Part shown: one piece after another, positions 1-5,845 of the stretch | Layout: each line of letters opens with the position of its first letter | Numbering within the stretch: the first letter of the stretch is position 1 | Program-made: the position numbers and the translations under genes | DNA from: an uncultured Pseudomonadota bacterium | GTDB taxonomy: Bacteria > Pseudomonadota > Gammaproteobacteria > Burkholderiales > SG8-39 | Assembly: GCA_903909415.1 (NCBI GenBank) | Contig: CAIVVS010000227.1 | Span: forward strand, 1-8,252 | Length of the DNA: 8,252 nucleotides | Direction of reading: 5' to 3' | Notes under the pieces: generated by a model | Told to the model about the DNA's origin: nothing | What the model saw: the letters and a program-made list of their open reading frames with translations, nothing else | The model's database searches: none

Positions 1-585
1 GATCAGCGCGAGCAGGCCCTCGACCTCGGCCGGGTTCATGCCCGCGGCGGGCTCGTCCAGCAGCAGCAGTTTCGGCTCACTCGCCAGCGCGCGCGCGATC
101 TCCACGCGGCGCTGCTCGACCAGGGTCAGGTCCGCCACCGGTGTGGCCATGCGCGCGCCCAGGCCGACGAAGTCCAGCAGCTCGGCCGAGCGCTCGCGCG
201 CGGCGCGTTCCGCGCCGGTGCGCTTCCACGGCGGGGAGAACACCGCCGAGAGCAGCCCCCCGCGCAGGCGCGAGTGGCGTCCCACCAGGACGTTCTCCAC
301 CAGGGTCATGGTGCGGAACAGGCGCACGTGCTGGAAGTTACGCGCGATGCCCATGGTGGTGATCTGGTCGGCGCGGCGCCCGGCGTAGTCGCTGCCGGCG
401 AAGGTGAGCCGGCCGCTGGTGGGCGGCAGCACGCCGCTCACCAGGTTGAACAGCGTGGTCTTGCCCGCGCCGTTGGGCCCGATCAGCGAATGGATGCTGC
501 CGTCCTTCACCTGGAAGCTGATGTCGGCCAGCGCGTCGTAGCCGCCGAAGCGCTTGCCGACCTCGCGCAGCTCGAGCAGCGGCAT
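1..585 (-). CDS. livG: HAAT-family ABC transporter ATP-binding protein, LivG-type (3' end cut by window edge)
   Basis: This is the cytoplasmic ATPase that powers import through the LivH/LivM permeases, presumably of an amino acid or other organic acid. The 195 residues present show a Walker A motif GPNGAGKTT at residues 36-44, a Q-loop glutamine in ARNFQH (Q85), and Walker B LLLLDEP with D177 and E178, followed by AAGMNP, which is typical of LivG. The insert around residues 100-125 after the Q-loop also fits LivG rather than LivF. The family is usually about 255 residues long, so roughly 60 residues, including the H-loop histidine, lie beyond the left edge. The ATG follows the livM stop with no gap (TGAATG), which suggests translational coupling. 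One oddity is the ABC signature, LTLVEQR (153-159): it lacks the serine and glycine of LSGGQ. The family call is firm; the substrate is unknown. The usual livF partner should follow to the left. Confidence 0.95.
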   Translation of the reverse strand, partial: MPLLELREVGKRFGGYDALADISFQVKDGSIHSLIGPNGAGKTTLFNLVSGVLPPTSGRLTFAGSDYAGRRADQITTMGIARNFQHVRLFRTMTLVENVLVGRHSRLRGGLLSAVFSPPWKRTGAERAARERSAELLDFVGLGARMATPVADLTLVEQRRVEIARALASEPKLLLLDEPAAGMNPAEVEGLLALI

Positions 586-1410
586 TCAGTGCCCCCCGCT
601 GGGGCGCACGCCGCGCGGCGCGATCAGCCCGTCGGGCCGCCAGATCGCCACGGCCACCAGCAGCACGCCGAAGAAGGTCATGCGCCATTCCTGGATGAAG
701 CGCAGCATTTCCGGCAGCAGCGTGACGAAGGCCGCGCCCGCCAGCGGGCCGAACACCGTGGCCGAGCCGCCCAGCACCACGAACAGGAAGATCTCCGCCG
801 AGCGCAGGAAGCCGAACTGCGCCGGCTCGATGTACAGCGCGTAGTGCGCGTAGAAGCCGCCCGCGATGCCGGCAATGAAGGCGCCGGTGGCCAGCGCCGT
901 GAGCTTGGTGCGCATGAGGTTGATGCCCATGGCCTCGGCAGCGCCTTCGTCCTCGTGCACCGCGAGCATGGCGCGCCCTAGGCGCGAGCGGCGGATCTGC
1001 ACCGCCACCAGCACGCACAGCGCCACCGCCACGACCAGGCCCCAGAGCGTGGTGAGCGGCTTGATGCCGGAGATCCCGGACGGGCCGCCGGTGGGCTCGA
1101 AGTTCAGGAAGAAGATGCGCACGATCTCCCCGAATCCCATGGTCAGGATGATCAGGTAGATGCCGCGTATGCGCAGCGCCGGGAAGCCGATGGCCAGGCC
1201 CGTGAGCGCGGCCGCGCCGCCGCCGGCCAGCAGCGCCAGCCAGAAGGCCACGCCCATCTTGGTGGCAAGGATCACGGCGACATAGGCGCCCACCGCCATG
1301 AACCCGGCGTGGCCGAGGGATATCTGCCCGGCGGCCATCGGGATGTAGAGCGACAGCGCGAGCAGCGTGTTGATCGCCAGCGAGATCGCGACCGACTCGT
1401 AGTAGCTCAC
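586..1410 (-). CDS. livM: HAAT-family ABC transporter permease, LivM-type
   Basis: This is an inner-membrane permease of 274 residues that pairs with LivH to form the translocation channel. Family signatures visible are GQISLGHAGFMAVGAY (about 29-43), TGGPSGISGI (107-116), the EAA-like cytoplasmic loop containing EDEGAAEAMGIN (152-164) that contacts the ATPase, and LGGSATVFGPLAGAAF (213-228). Hydrophobic segments run throughout. The start is a GTG at 1410-1408. The frame stays open further upstream into livH but offers no ATG, and the protein begins directly with a hydrophobic segment, so it is shorter at the N-terminus than many LivM proteins of 300-400 residues. Only a weak G-rich stretch precedes the GTG. 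Initiation may instead depend on coupling through a 13-codon mini-ORF that overlaps this start. The gene ends directly against the livG start. Confidence 0.93.
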   Translation of the reverse strand: MSYYESVAISLAINTLLALSLYIPMAAGQISLGHAGFMAVGAYVAVILATKMGVAFWLALLAGGGAAALTGLAIGFPALRIRGIYLIILTMGFGEIVRIFFLNFEPTGGPSGISGIKPLTTLWGLVVAVALCVLVAVQIRRSRLGRAMLAVHEDEGAAEAMGINLMRTKLTALATGAFIAGIAGGFYAHYALYIEPAQFGFLRSAEIFLFVVLGGSATVFGPLAGAAFVTLLPEMLRFIQEWRMTFFGVLLVAVAIWRPDGLIAPRGVRPSGGH

Positions 1411-1448
1411 GCCGCCGTCCCCGCGCCCGCTGCCTTGCCCCGGCTCAT
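1407..1448 (-). other. 13-codon mini-ORF linking livH and livM by overlapping stop/start codons
   Basis: In the 34-base gap between livH and livM, an ATG at 1448-1446 overlaps the livH TGA (ATGA). It opens a short frame encoding MSRGKAAGAGTAA, which ends in a TGA at 1409-1407 that itself overlaps the livM GTG start (GTGA). The chain of two four-base overlaps is directly visible. A ribosome finishing livH could reinitiate on the mini-ORF and then again on livM, so the arrangement may be a translational relay. The peptide has no recognisable features. Chance is possible, because the gap is short and GC-rich and only one frame is needed. Confidence 0.3.
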
Positions 1449-2329
1449 GCCTTGCCCTCCACGTGGTACGAGGAGCCGAACAGGCCCTGCGGGCGGAACA
1501 GCAGCACCAGGATCATCAGCCCGAAGGCGAACGCATCGCGGTACGAGGAGGCGAGGTAGGCCACCGACAGCACCTCGACCGCGCCCAGCAGCACGCCGCC
1601 CAGCATCGCGCCGTAGATGTTGCCCAGGCCACCGATCAGCATGATGGCCATGCCCTTGATGCCCACGTCGATGCCCATGAAGGGCGACACCGAGTTGAAC
1701 GACAGGCCGAGCAGCACGCCGGCCACGCCGCCCAGCGCCGAGGCGACCGCGAAGGTGAGCAGGATGACGTTGTTGACGTTGATGCCGAGGATGCTCGCGG
1801 TGAGCGTGTTCTCGGACACCGCGCGCATCGCCATGCCGTAGCGGGTGTGCGCGACCAGCAGGTGCAGCCCGACCATGGAGGCGAGCGACACCACCAGGAT
1901 GAACACCTGCACGCTGGTGACCTGCACCGGCCCGAGCATCCAGGTGGCCGGCTCCAGGCTGTGCGGGAAGCCCAGCTGCTCGGCGCCGAACAGCTTGGCC
2001 GCCACTTCCTGCAGCACCAGGCCCGCGCCTATCGTGCTGACCATGGGCGCGAGGAAGCCGCCGCCGCGCTTGCGGATCGGCCGGAACGCGACCAGCTCCA
2101 GGATCACGCCTATCAGCGCCGCGCCCAGGATCGAGCCGATGAGCGCGGTGACGGTGCCGGCCTTGAACAGCACCACCAGCTGCAGGCCGATGAAGGCGCC
2201 GATCATGAACACCTCGCCGTGGGCGAGGTGGATCAGCTTCAGCACGCCGAACACCAGGGAATAGCCTATCGCCACCAGCGAGTAGGCCGCCCCCAGCATC
2301 AGCCCGTTGACGAGCTGCTGGGCCAGCAT
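1445..2329 (-). CDS. livH: HAAT-family ABC transporter permease, LivH-type
   Basis: This 294-residue inner-membrane permease is the partner of LivM, and its length is normal for LivH. The diagnostic N-terminal block AIGYSLVFGVLKLIHLAHGE (20-39) is followed by GAFIGL, which matches the LivH consensus around the (N/H)xAHGE motif. The EAA-like coupling loop is RAVSENTLTASILGIN (169-184). Later motifs are LIGGLGNIYGAMLGGVLLGA (231-250) and the C-terminal LFRPQGLFG (277-285). Several long hydrophobic segments are evident. The ATG at 2329 lies 52 bases after the livJ stop and has no strong ribosome binding site, so it is probably translated from the same message as livJ. Its stop overlaps the ATG of the mini-ORF that leads to livM. 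Assignment to the family is secure, but the transported compound is not deducible. Confidence 0.95.
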   Translation of the reverse strand: MLAQQLVNGLMLGAAYSLVAIGYSLVFGVLKLIHLAHGEVFMIGAFIGLQLVVLFKAGTVTALIGSILGAALIGVILELVAFRPIRKRGGGFLAPMVSTIGAGLVLQEVAAKLFGAEQLGFPHSLEPATWMLGPVQVTSVQVFILVVSLASMVGLHLLVAHTRYGMAMRAVSENTLTASILGINVNNVILLTFAVASALGGVAGVLLGLSFNSVSPFMGIDVGIKGMAIMLIGGLGNIYGAMLGGVLLGAVEVLSVAYLASSYRDAFAFGLMILVLLFRPQGLFGSSYHVEGKA

Positions 2330-2381
2330 GGCGTGTCAGTCCGCGCGATTCTGGATAAGTGCGGGGTCGCGGCTCGGAGGG

Positions 2382-3533
2382 TCAGCGCAGCGCGGTGAAC
2401 TTGCCGCCCTTGACCTGCAGGATCACCGGCTGGCGCACGGCCTCGCCGTCGGCGTTGATGGTGGTCGCACCGGTGACCGGCGCCTTGAAGTCCTTCAGGC
2501 CGGCCCAGCACTTCTGCATCCGGTCGCGGTCCGCGGCCAGGTCGCCGGCATTGCCGGTGATGCCCTGGGTCATGATGCAGGAGCGCACCACGGCCATGGT
2601 GTCGAACATCAGCGCGGCGGCGTTGCTGGGCGCGGCGTTGAAGCGCTTGCGGAACTCGGCCACCCACTTGACCGCGGACGGGTCGGCGCTGTCCTCGTAG
2701 AAGTCGTTGGCCAGCATCACGCCCTCGGTTGCCGGTCCGCCCAGTTCGATGAAGCGCGGATTCATCATGCCGAGGTTGCCCAGGATCGGCTGCTGCATGC
2801 CCTGGCGGCGCACTTCGCGCACGGCGTTGGCGCCCTCGTTGTAGAGCGCGGCGACCACGACGCCGTCCGGGTTCAGGCTCTTGGCGCGGGTGACCTGGGC
2901 CGAGTAGTCCACGTCGCCGGTCTGGAAGGTGATGGAATCCAGGATGTTCAGGCCGCGCGCCTTGAGCAGCGGCGGGTAGACCTGCGCGCCGTCGGAGCGC
3001 GACACCGCGTCCTTGCCGTCCATCAGGATCACGACGTTCTTGATCGGGCGCCCGGCGCTCTTCAGCCAGGCGTCGATCAGCGGGCCGTTGAGCTTGTCGG
3101 TGGTCAGCGCGTTGCGGAAGGCGTAGGGCCGGTTGGCCGCGGCGATGCCGGGCTTGGCGGCGGTCGGGGTGATGATCGGGGTCTTGGCCTGCACCGCGAT
3201 CGGGAACACCGCCTCGGCCTCGCCGGAGAGCAGCGGGCCGACGATGGCGACCACGTTGTCGCTGGAGATCAGCTTGCGCGTGAGGTTGATCGCCTCGTTG
3301 ATGTTGCCGCGGGTGTCGTAGGCGACCAGCTTGATCCTGCCCTTGCCCTCGATGGCGCCGAGCTGGTCCTCGAACATCTTGAGCGCGGACTGCTGCGCGG
3401 TGCCGAAAGCCGAGATCGGGCCGGTCAGCGGCATCAGCACGCCGATGGTCACGTCGGCGCGCGCCGACGTGGCGGCCAGCGCGGGAAGGGCGGCGGCTAT
3501 CGCCAGGGCAAGGACTCGGTTGCGGATGCGCAT
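2382..3533 (-). CDS. HAAT-family periplasmic binding protein, LivJ-type (Peripla_BP_6)
   Basis: This is the extracytoplasmic receptor that delivers substrate to LivHM. It is 383 residues long and starts with a Sec signal peptide: basic MRIRNR, a hydrophobic alanine/leucine core, and a likely cleavage after SARA (residue 26), with the mature protein starting DVTIGVLMPLTGP. That opening is the hallmark of type I amino-acid-type binding proteins. Other family landmarks are VAYDTRGN near 71-78, the lobe-1 VAIVGPLLSGEAEA block (about 95-108), and a C-terminal GATTINADGEAVRQP (355-369) with KGGKFTAL at the end. Two cysteines (C319, C342) could form a disulfide, and there is no lipobox. The frame is open 29 codons upstream, but the ATG at 3533 is chosen because AGGAGA (3546-3541) sits 7 bases before it and the signal peptide begins there. 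Ligand specificity cannot be read from sequence, and HAAT receptors bind amino acids, amides, aromatic acids and others. Confidence 0.95.
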   Translation of the reverse strand: MRIRNRVLALAIAAALPALAATSARADVTIGVLMPLTGPISAFGTAQQSALKMFEDQLGAIEGKGRIKLVAYDTRGNINEAINLTRKLISSDNVVAIVGPLLSGEAEAVFPIAVQAKTPIITPTAAKPGIAAANRPYAFRNALTTDKLNGPLIDAWLKSAGRPIKNVVILMDGKDAVSRSDGAQVYPPLLKARGLNILDSITFQTGDVDYSAQVTRAKSLNPDGVVVAALYNEGANAVREVRRQGMQQPILGNLGMMNPRFIELGGPATEGVMLANDFYEDSADPSAVKWVAEFRKRFNAAPSNAAALMFDTMAVVRSCIMTQGITGNAGDLAADRDRMQKCWAGLKDFKAPVTGATTINADGEAVRQPVILQVKGGKFTALR

Positions 3534-3561
3534 GCTGGTCTCTCCTGTGGGGTCGGCGTAC

Positions 3562-3583
3562 GTCCCGGATCGGGTCTCGGGAC
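3562..3583 (-). repeat. Inverted repeat (possible hairpin) in the livJ leader
   Basis: GTCCCG and CGGGAC arms of 6 bases enclose a 10-base loop that itself contains CCCG, so alternative pairings (CCCG-gat-CGGG) also exist. It lies about 15 bases upstream of the livJ ribosome binding site in the untranslated leader. There is no T-run, so it is not a typical intrinsic terminator for the upstream Bug gene. It could stabilise the message or modulate initiation; this is inference only. Confidence 0.35.
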
Positions 3584-3635
3584 GCAATGGAACTCGGTGG
3601 AATTTAGTTGCTGATGGCAAACGTCAGCGGGCTAG

Positions 3636-3662
3636 CTTATAGGCCGCAAGCGCGGCTGGCAA
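3636..3662 (-). promoter_or_regulatory. Possible sigma-70 promoter for livJ
   Basis: On the minus strand TTGCCA (3662-3657, 5/6 to the -35 consensus) is followed after 15 bases by TATAAG (3641-3636, 5/6 to the -10). The spacer is short of the usual 16-18, which lowers confidence. It lies in the 142-base gap between the Bug gene stop and the livJ start, and would give a leader of roughly 95 bases containing the hairpin at 3562-3583. The livJHMG block might alternatively be transcribed with the Bug gene. Confidence 0.25.
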
Positions 3663-3675
3663 CGCCGCCGGGGGA

Positions 3676-4662
3676 TTATTCGAGCTTCAGCCCCAGCTTG
3701 CGCACGATGCCGCCCCAGCGCTCGAAGTCGGCCTGGATCTGCGCGTCGAACTCGGCCGGCGTGCTGGTGCGGGGCACGGCGGCGTCGGCGACGATGCGCT
3801 GGCGCACGTCGGGCGCGCTCGCGGCGGCGACCACCGAGGCGTGAAGGCGGTCCAGCACCGGGCGCGGGATGCCGGCCGGGGCCACGAACCCGCCCCAGGA
3901 CGAGACGGTAGCGTCGGGCACGCCGCCTTCGGCGAAGGTCGGGATGTCGGGTATGCCTTCCATGCGCTTGGCGGCGGACACGCCGAGTATGCGCATGGTC
4001 CCGGCGCGCGCGTGCGGGATGTAGGCCAGCAGCCCGTCGCAGGCGGCGCCGACGCGCCCGGCGAGCAGGTCCTGTATCGCCTGTGCGGTGCCCTTGTGCG
4101 GCACGTGGGTCATCTCGGTGCCGGTGCGGTCCTTGATCAGCTCGCACAGCAGGTGCTGGGCGCCGCCCGAGCCGGAGGTGGCGAAGTAGACCTTGCCCGG
4201 GTTGGCCTTGAGGTGCGCGGCGAACTCCTGCAGGTTGCGCGCCGGTATGACCAACGGGTTGACCACCAGGCCCATGGGCAGCTCGCTCACCAGGCTGATG
4301 GTCTGGAAGTCCGAGCGCTGGTAGGGCACCTTGGCGTACAGGTGCGGCGCGATGGCGAACATGTTGGCGCCGGCGTAGAGCAGGGTGTAGCCGTCGTTCT
4401 TCGATTTGGCGACGTAGTCCGCGCCTATCATCGTGCCGCCGCCCGGGCGGTTTTCCACGACCACCGCCTTGCCCAGCGAGCCGGACATCCGCTCGGCCAC
4501 CATGCGCGCGAGGATGTCGAACTGGCCTCCCGGCGTGTAGGGCACCACCAGCTTGAGCGGACGGTCGGGGTAGGCCTGCGCCGGGACGTGGCCCGCGGCG
4601 AGCAGGGCGCCGGCAGCGGCCGCGACGGTCGTGATGGCTTTGAGCAGCTGCTGTGCGCGCAC
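3676..4662 (-). CDS. Bug/TctC-family periplasmic solute-binding protein (orphan)
   Basis: This is a tripartite tricarboxylate transporter-type receptor, predicted periplasmic, 328 residues, normal for the family. Its signal peptide is MRAQQLLK plus an alanine-rich core ending GHVPAQA (cleavage near residue 30). The mature N-terminus YPDRPLKLVVPYTPGGQFD carries the Bug motif (V)PxxPGGxxD, with D49 (the conserved carboxylate-pocket aspartate). VVENRPGGGTMIGAD, SGSGGAQHL (163-171) and HVPHKGTAQAIQDLLAGRV are further family blocks. The start is the GTG at 4662, because GAGGA (4673-4669) lies 6 bases upstream and the signal peptide begins there. In-frame ATGs at 4692 and 4737 lack a ribosome binding site and would add a hydrophilic extension before the signal sequence. 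No TctA or TctB membrane partners are nearby, as is common for Bug proteins in Burkholderiales. Known Bug ligands are mostly carboxylates and amides; the ligand here is unknown. Confidence 0.93.
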   Translation of the reverse strand: MRAQQLLKAITTVAAAAGALLAAGHVPAQAYPDRPLKLVVPYTPGGQFDILARMVAERMSGSLGKAVVVENRPGGGTMIGADYVAKSKNDGYTLLYAGANMFAIAPHLYAKVPYQRSDFQTISLVSELPMGLVVNPLVIPARNLQEFAAHLKANPGKVYFATSGSGGAQHLLCELIKDRTGTEMTHVPHKGTAQAIQDLLAGRVGAACDGLLAYIPHARAGTMRILGVSAAKRMEGIPDIPTFAEGGVPDATVSSWGGFVAPAGIPRPVLDRLHASVVAAASAPDVRQRIVADAAVPRTSTPAEFDAQIQADFERWGGIVRKLGLKLE

Positions 4663-4668
4663 GGTGTG

Positions 4669-4673
4669 TCCTC
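4669..4673 (-). promoter_or_regulatory. Ribosome binding site deciding the GTG start of the Bug gene
   Basis: GAGGA on the minus strand, 6 bases upstream of the GTG at 4662-4660. Neither upstream in-frame ATG (4692, 4737) has a comparable sequence, so this site favours the shorter protein with a clean signal peptide. Confidence 0.6.
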
Positions 4674-4694
4674 GCGTGTCGTTGTCTGTCATCG

Positions 4695-4748
4695 GGTTGG
4701 TCGGCCTGGGCCCTGGCGGCGCTGCGCGCGTCGACAAGGTTGGTTCGG
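4695..4748. repeat. Pair of direct repeats GGTTGGT(T)CGG in the divergent control region
   Basis: GGTTGGTCGG at 4695-4704 and GGTTGGTTCGG at 4738-4748 differ by one inserted T and start 43 bases apart, about four helical turns. The second copy sits between the -35 and -10 elements of the rightward promoter. Placement suggests a possible operator for an unseen regulator, but two short copies in GC-rich DNA may be chance. Confidence 0.3.
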
Positions 4749-4759
4749 CAAAGTATATT
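4731..4759 (+). promoter_or_regulatory. Probable sigma-70 promoter of the dioxygenase-hydrolase operon
   Basis: TCGACA (4731-4736, 5/6 to TTGACA) and TATATT (4754-4759, 5/6 to TATAAT) are separated by an ideal 17 bases. The -10 falls in the only AT-rich patch of the divergent gap. Transcription would start near 4766, giving a leader of about 48 bases before the ATG at 4814. This is the best promoter match seen in the window. Confidence 0.6.
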
Positions 4760-4779
4760 CATTTTTCCGCGCATGCCCA
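4752..4779 (-). promoter_or_regulatory. Possible leftward promoter for the Bug gene, overlapping the rightward -10
   Basis: On the minus strand TATACT (4757-4752, 5/6 to the -10 consensus) has TGGGCA (4779-4774, 4/6 to the -35) 16 bases upstream. The -10 shares bases 4754-4757 with the rightward -10, so polymerase could not occupy both promoters at once. The weaker -35 hints at a need for an activator. The leader to the GTG at 4662 would be about 80 bases. Confidence 0.35.
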
Positions 4780-4813
4780 TCCGGAGGCGGCGCGGACAGC
4801 GAGGAGATGCGAC

Positions 4814-5845
4814 ATGCAGGCTGGCCTGGTGCCGGTGGAGGGGGATGCCGTCTGGACCGCGGCGCGGATGCAGGCGCCGGACATGAAGGCCAGGTGGATC
4901 CACGAACTGGATGATGCGGCGCGGCGTGACATCGGCCGCGCGCTGGACGCGGTCCGCGCCAAGGGCCTGCGCATCCCGTTTCCCGCGTCGGAGTTCCCCC
5001 TCGGTGAGTTCGCGGCCAGGCTGCAGGCGATCCGCCGCGAGGTGGAGGACGGCTGCGGGGTGATGCTGATGCGCGGGCTGCCCGTGGACGACTGGGGCCT
5101 GGAGGGCACGCGAATGGTGTACTGGGGCCTGGGCGCGCACCTGGGCACGGCGCTGGCGCAGAACCCGCGCGCCGACCTGCTGGTGGAAGTGCGCGACGTG
5201 GGCGGGGACCAGTACAAGGACCCGACCGCGCGCGGCTACCACACGCGGCGCGGCCTGCCGTTCCACAACGACCAGGGCGACTTCGTCGGCCTGCTCTGCT
5301 ACCGGGGCTCGAAGGCCGGGGGCCTGAGCTGCATCGCGAGCTCGGCTGCGGTGCACAACGAAATCCTCGCGACCCGGCCCGACCTGCTGGAAGTGCTGTA
5401 CCAGCCGTACTACTGCGACGTCCGCGGCGAGCAGCCCCCCGCGCGCCCGCCGTACTACGTCGAGCCGCGCTTTGCCATGCACGCGGGGCGCCTGTTCACC
5501 CAGCACGGCCGCACCTACATCGATTCGGCGCAGCGCTTTCCCGAGGTGCCGCGCATCACGCCGGTGCAGGAGGAGGCCATGAAGCTGGTGGACACGTTGT
5601 GCAACAGCGATGCCTTCCGGCTGGACATGGATTTCCGCCGGGGCGACATCCAGTTCCTGAACAACCGCGTGATCCTGCATTCACGGACCGATTTCGAGGA
5701 CTACGAGGAAGCCGACCGCAAGCGCCTGCTGCTGCGCCTGTGGCTGCGCACGCCCGGCTACCCGGACATCCCCGGGTACTTCAAGCCGCGCTTCGAGGAC
5801 ATGGCGCACTGGCTGCGCCACCCGGTCGTGGCGCAAGCGGCATGA
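4814..5845 (+). CDS. TauD/TfdA-family Fe(II)/2-oxoglutarate-dependent dioxygenase
   Basis: This is a predicted cytoplasmic oxygenase of 343 residues that would couple oxidative decarboxylation of 2-oxoglutarate to hydroxylation, or hydroxylation-triggered cleavage, of a small substrate. The iron-binding triad is visible: H151 and D153 in LPFHNDQGDFVGLLCYR, and H289 in FLNNRVILHSR. The 2-oxoglutarate-binding arginine is probably R304 or R308 in RKRLLLRLWLR. Other family blocks are GVMLMRGLPV (82-91), WGLGAHLGTALAQN (104-117), GGLSCIASSAAVHNEIL (169-185) and RRGDIQFLNNR (275-285). This pattern resembles a TauD-like branch that is distinct from true taurine dioxygenase, so the name tauD is not applied. 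GAGGAG (4801-4806) lies 7 bases before the chosen ATG; the frame extends upstream, but only across the divergent promoter region. The stop overlaps the next gene's ATG, so the two proteins are likely made together and used in one pathway. Substrate unknown. Confidence 0.93.
   Translation: MQAGLVPVEGDAVWTAARMQAPDMKARWIHELDDAARRDIGRALDAVRAKGLRIPFPASEFPLGEFAARLQAIRREVEDGCGVMLMRGLPVDDWGLEGTRMVYWGLGAHLGTALAQNPRADLLVEVRDVGGDQYKDPTARGYHTRRGLPFHNDQGDFVGLLCYRGSKAGGLSCIASSAAVHNEILATRPDLLEVLYQPYYCDVRGEQPPARPPYYVEPRFAMHAGRLFTQHGRTYIDSAQRFPEVPRITPVQEEAMKLVDTLCNSDAFRLDMDFRRGDIQFLNNRVILHSRTDFEDYEEADRKRLLLRLWLRTPGYPDIPGYFKPRFEDMAHWLRHPVVAQAA

Noticed and set aside
2330..2381. Possible hairpin (CGCGA/TCGCG) in the livJ-livH gap.
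   Set aside because: Only 5 base pairs with a long loop and no T-run, which is expected by chance in this base composition.
1463..2398. 311-codon plus-strand open frame antisense to livH.
   Set aside because: Rich in Q, H, R, E and D with no hydrophobic core or motif, it mirrors the permease codons.
2307..3614. 435-codon plus-strand open frame antisense to livJ.
   Set aside because: The composition (G, A, R, D, H, V) is that of an antisense shadow of a GC-rich gene. The minus frame has a signal peptide, a ribosome binding site and full family motifs.
3534..3620. 29-residue N-terminal extension of the livJ product.
   Set aside because: It would bury the signal peptide behind a hydrophilic segment, and AGGAGA marks the ATG at 3533.
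4631..4813. N-terminal extension of the dioxygenase frame upstream of 4814.
   Set aside because: It would run through the divergent promoters and overlap the Bug start. The ATG at 4814 has GAGGAG 7 bases upstream, and the family length is met without the extension.
3632..5680. Very long open frame (682 codons) on the minus strand across the Bug gene and opposite the dioxygenase.
   Set aside because: Its product is arginine- and histidine-rich low-complexity sequence with no family motif. It overlaps two clearly real genes in other frames and reflects a shortage of stops in GC-rich DNA.
5599..5841. N-terminal extension of the hydrolase frame into the dioxygenase gene.
   Set aside because: The 81 extra residues are proline/arginine-rich shadow sequence. 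The ATG at 5842 gives the expected family length and a typical ATGA overlap.
4814..5845. Naming the dioxygenase tauD (taurine dioxygenase).
   Set aside because: It has the superfamily iron triad but belongs to a different-looking branch. The neighbours are not tauABC and no sulfonate genes are nearby.
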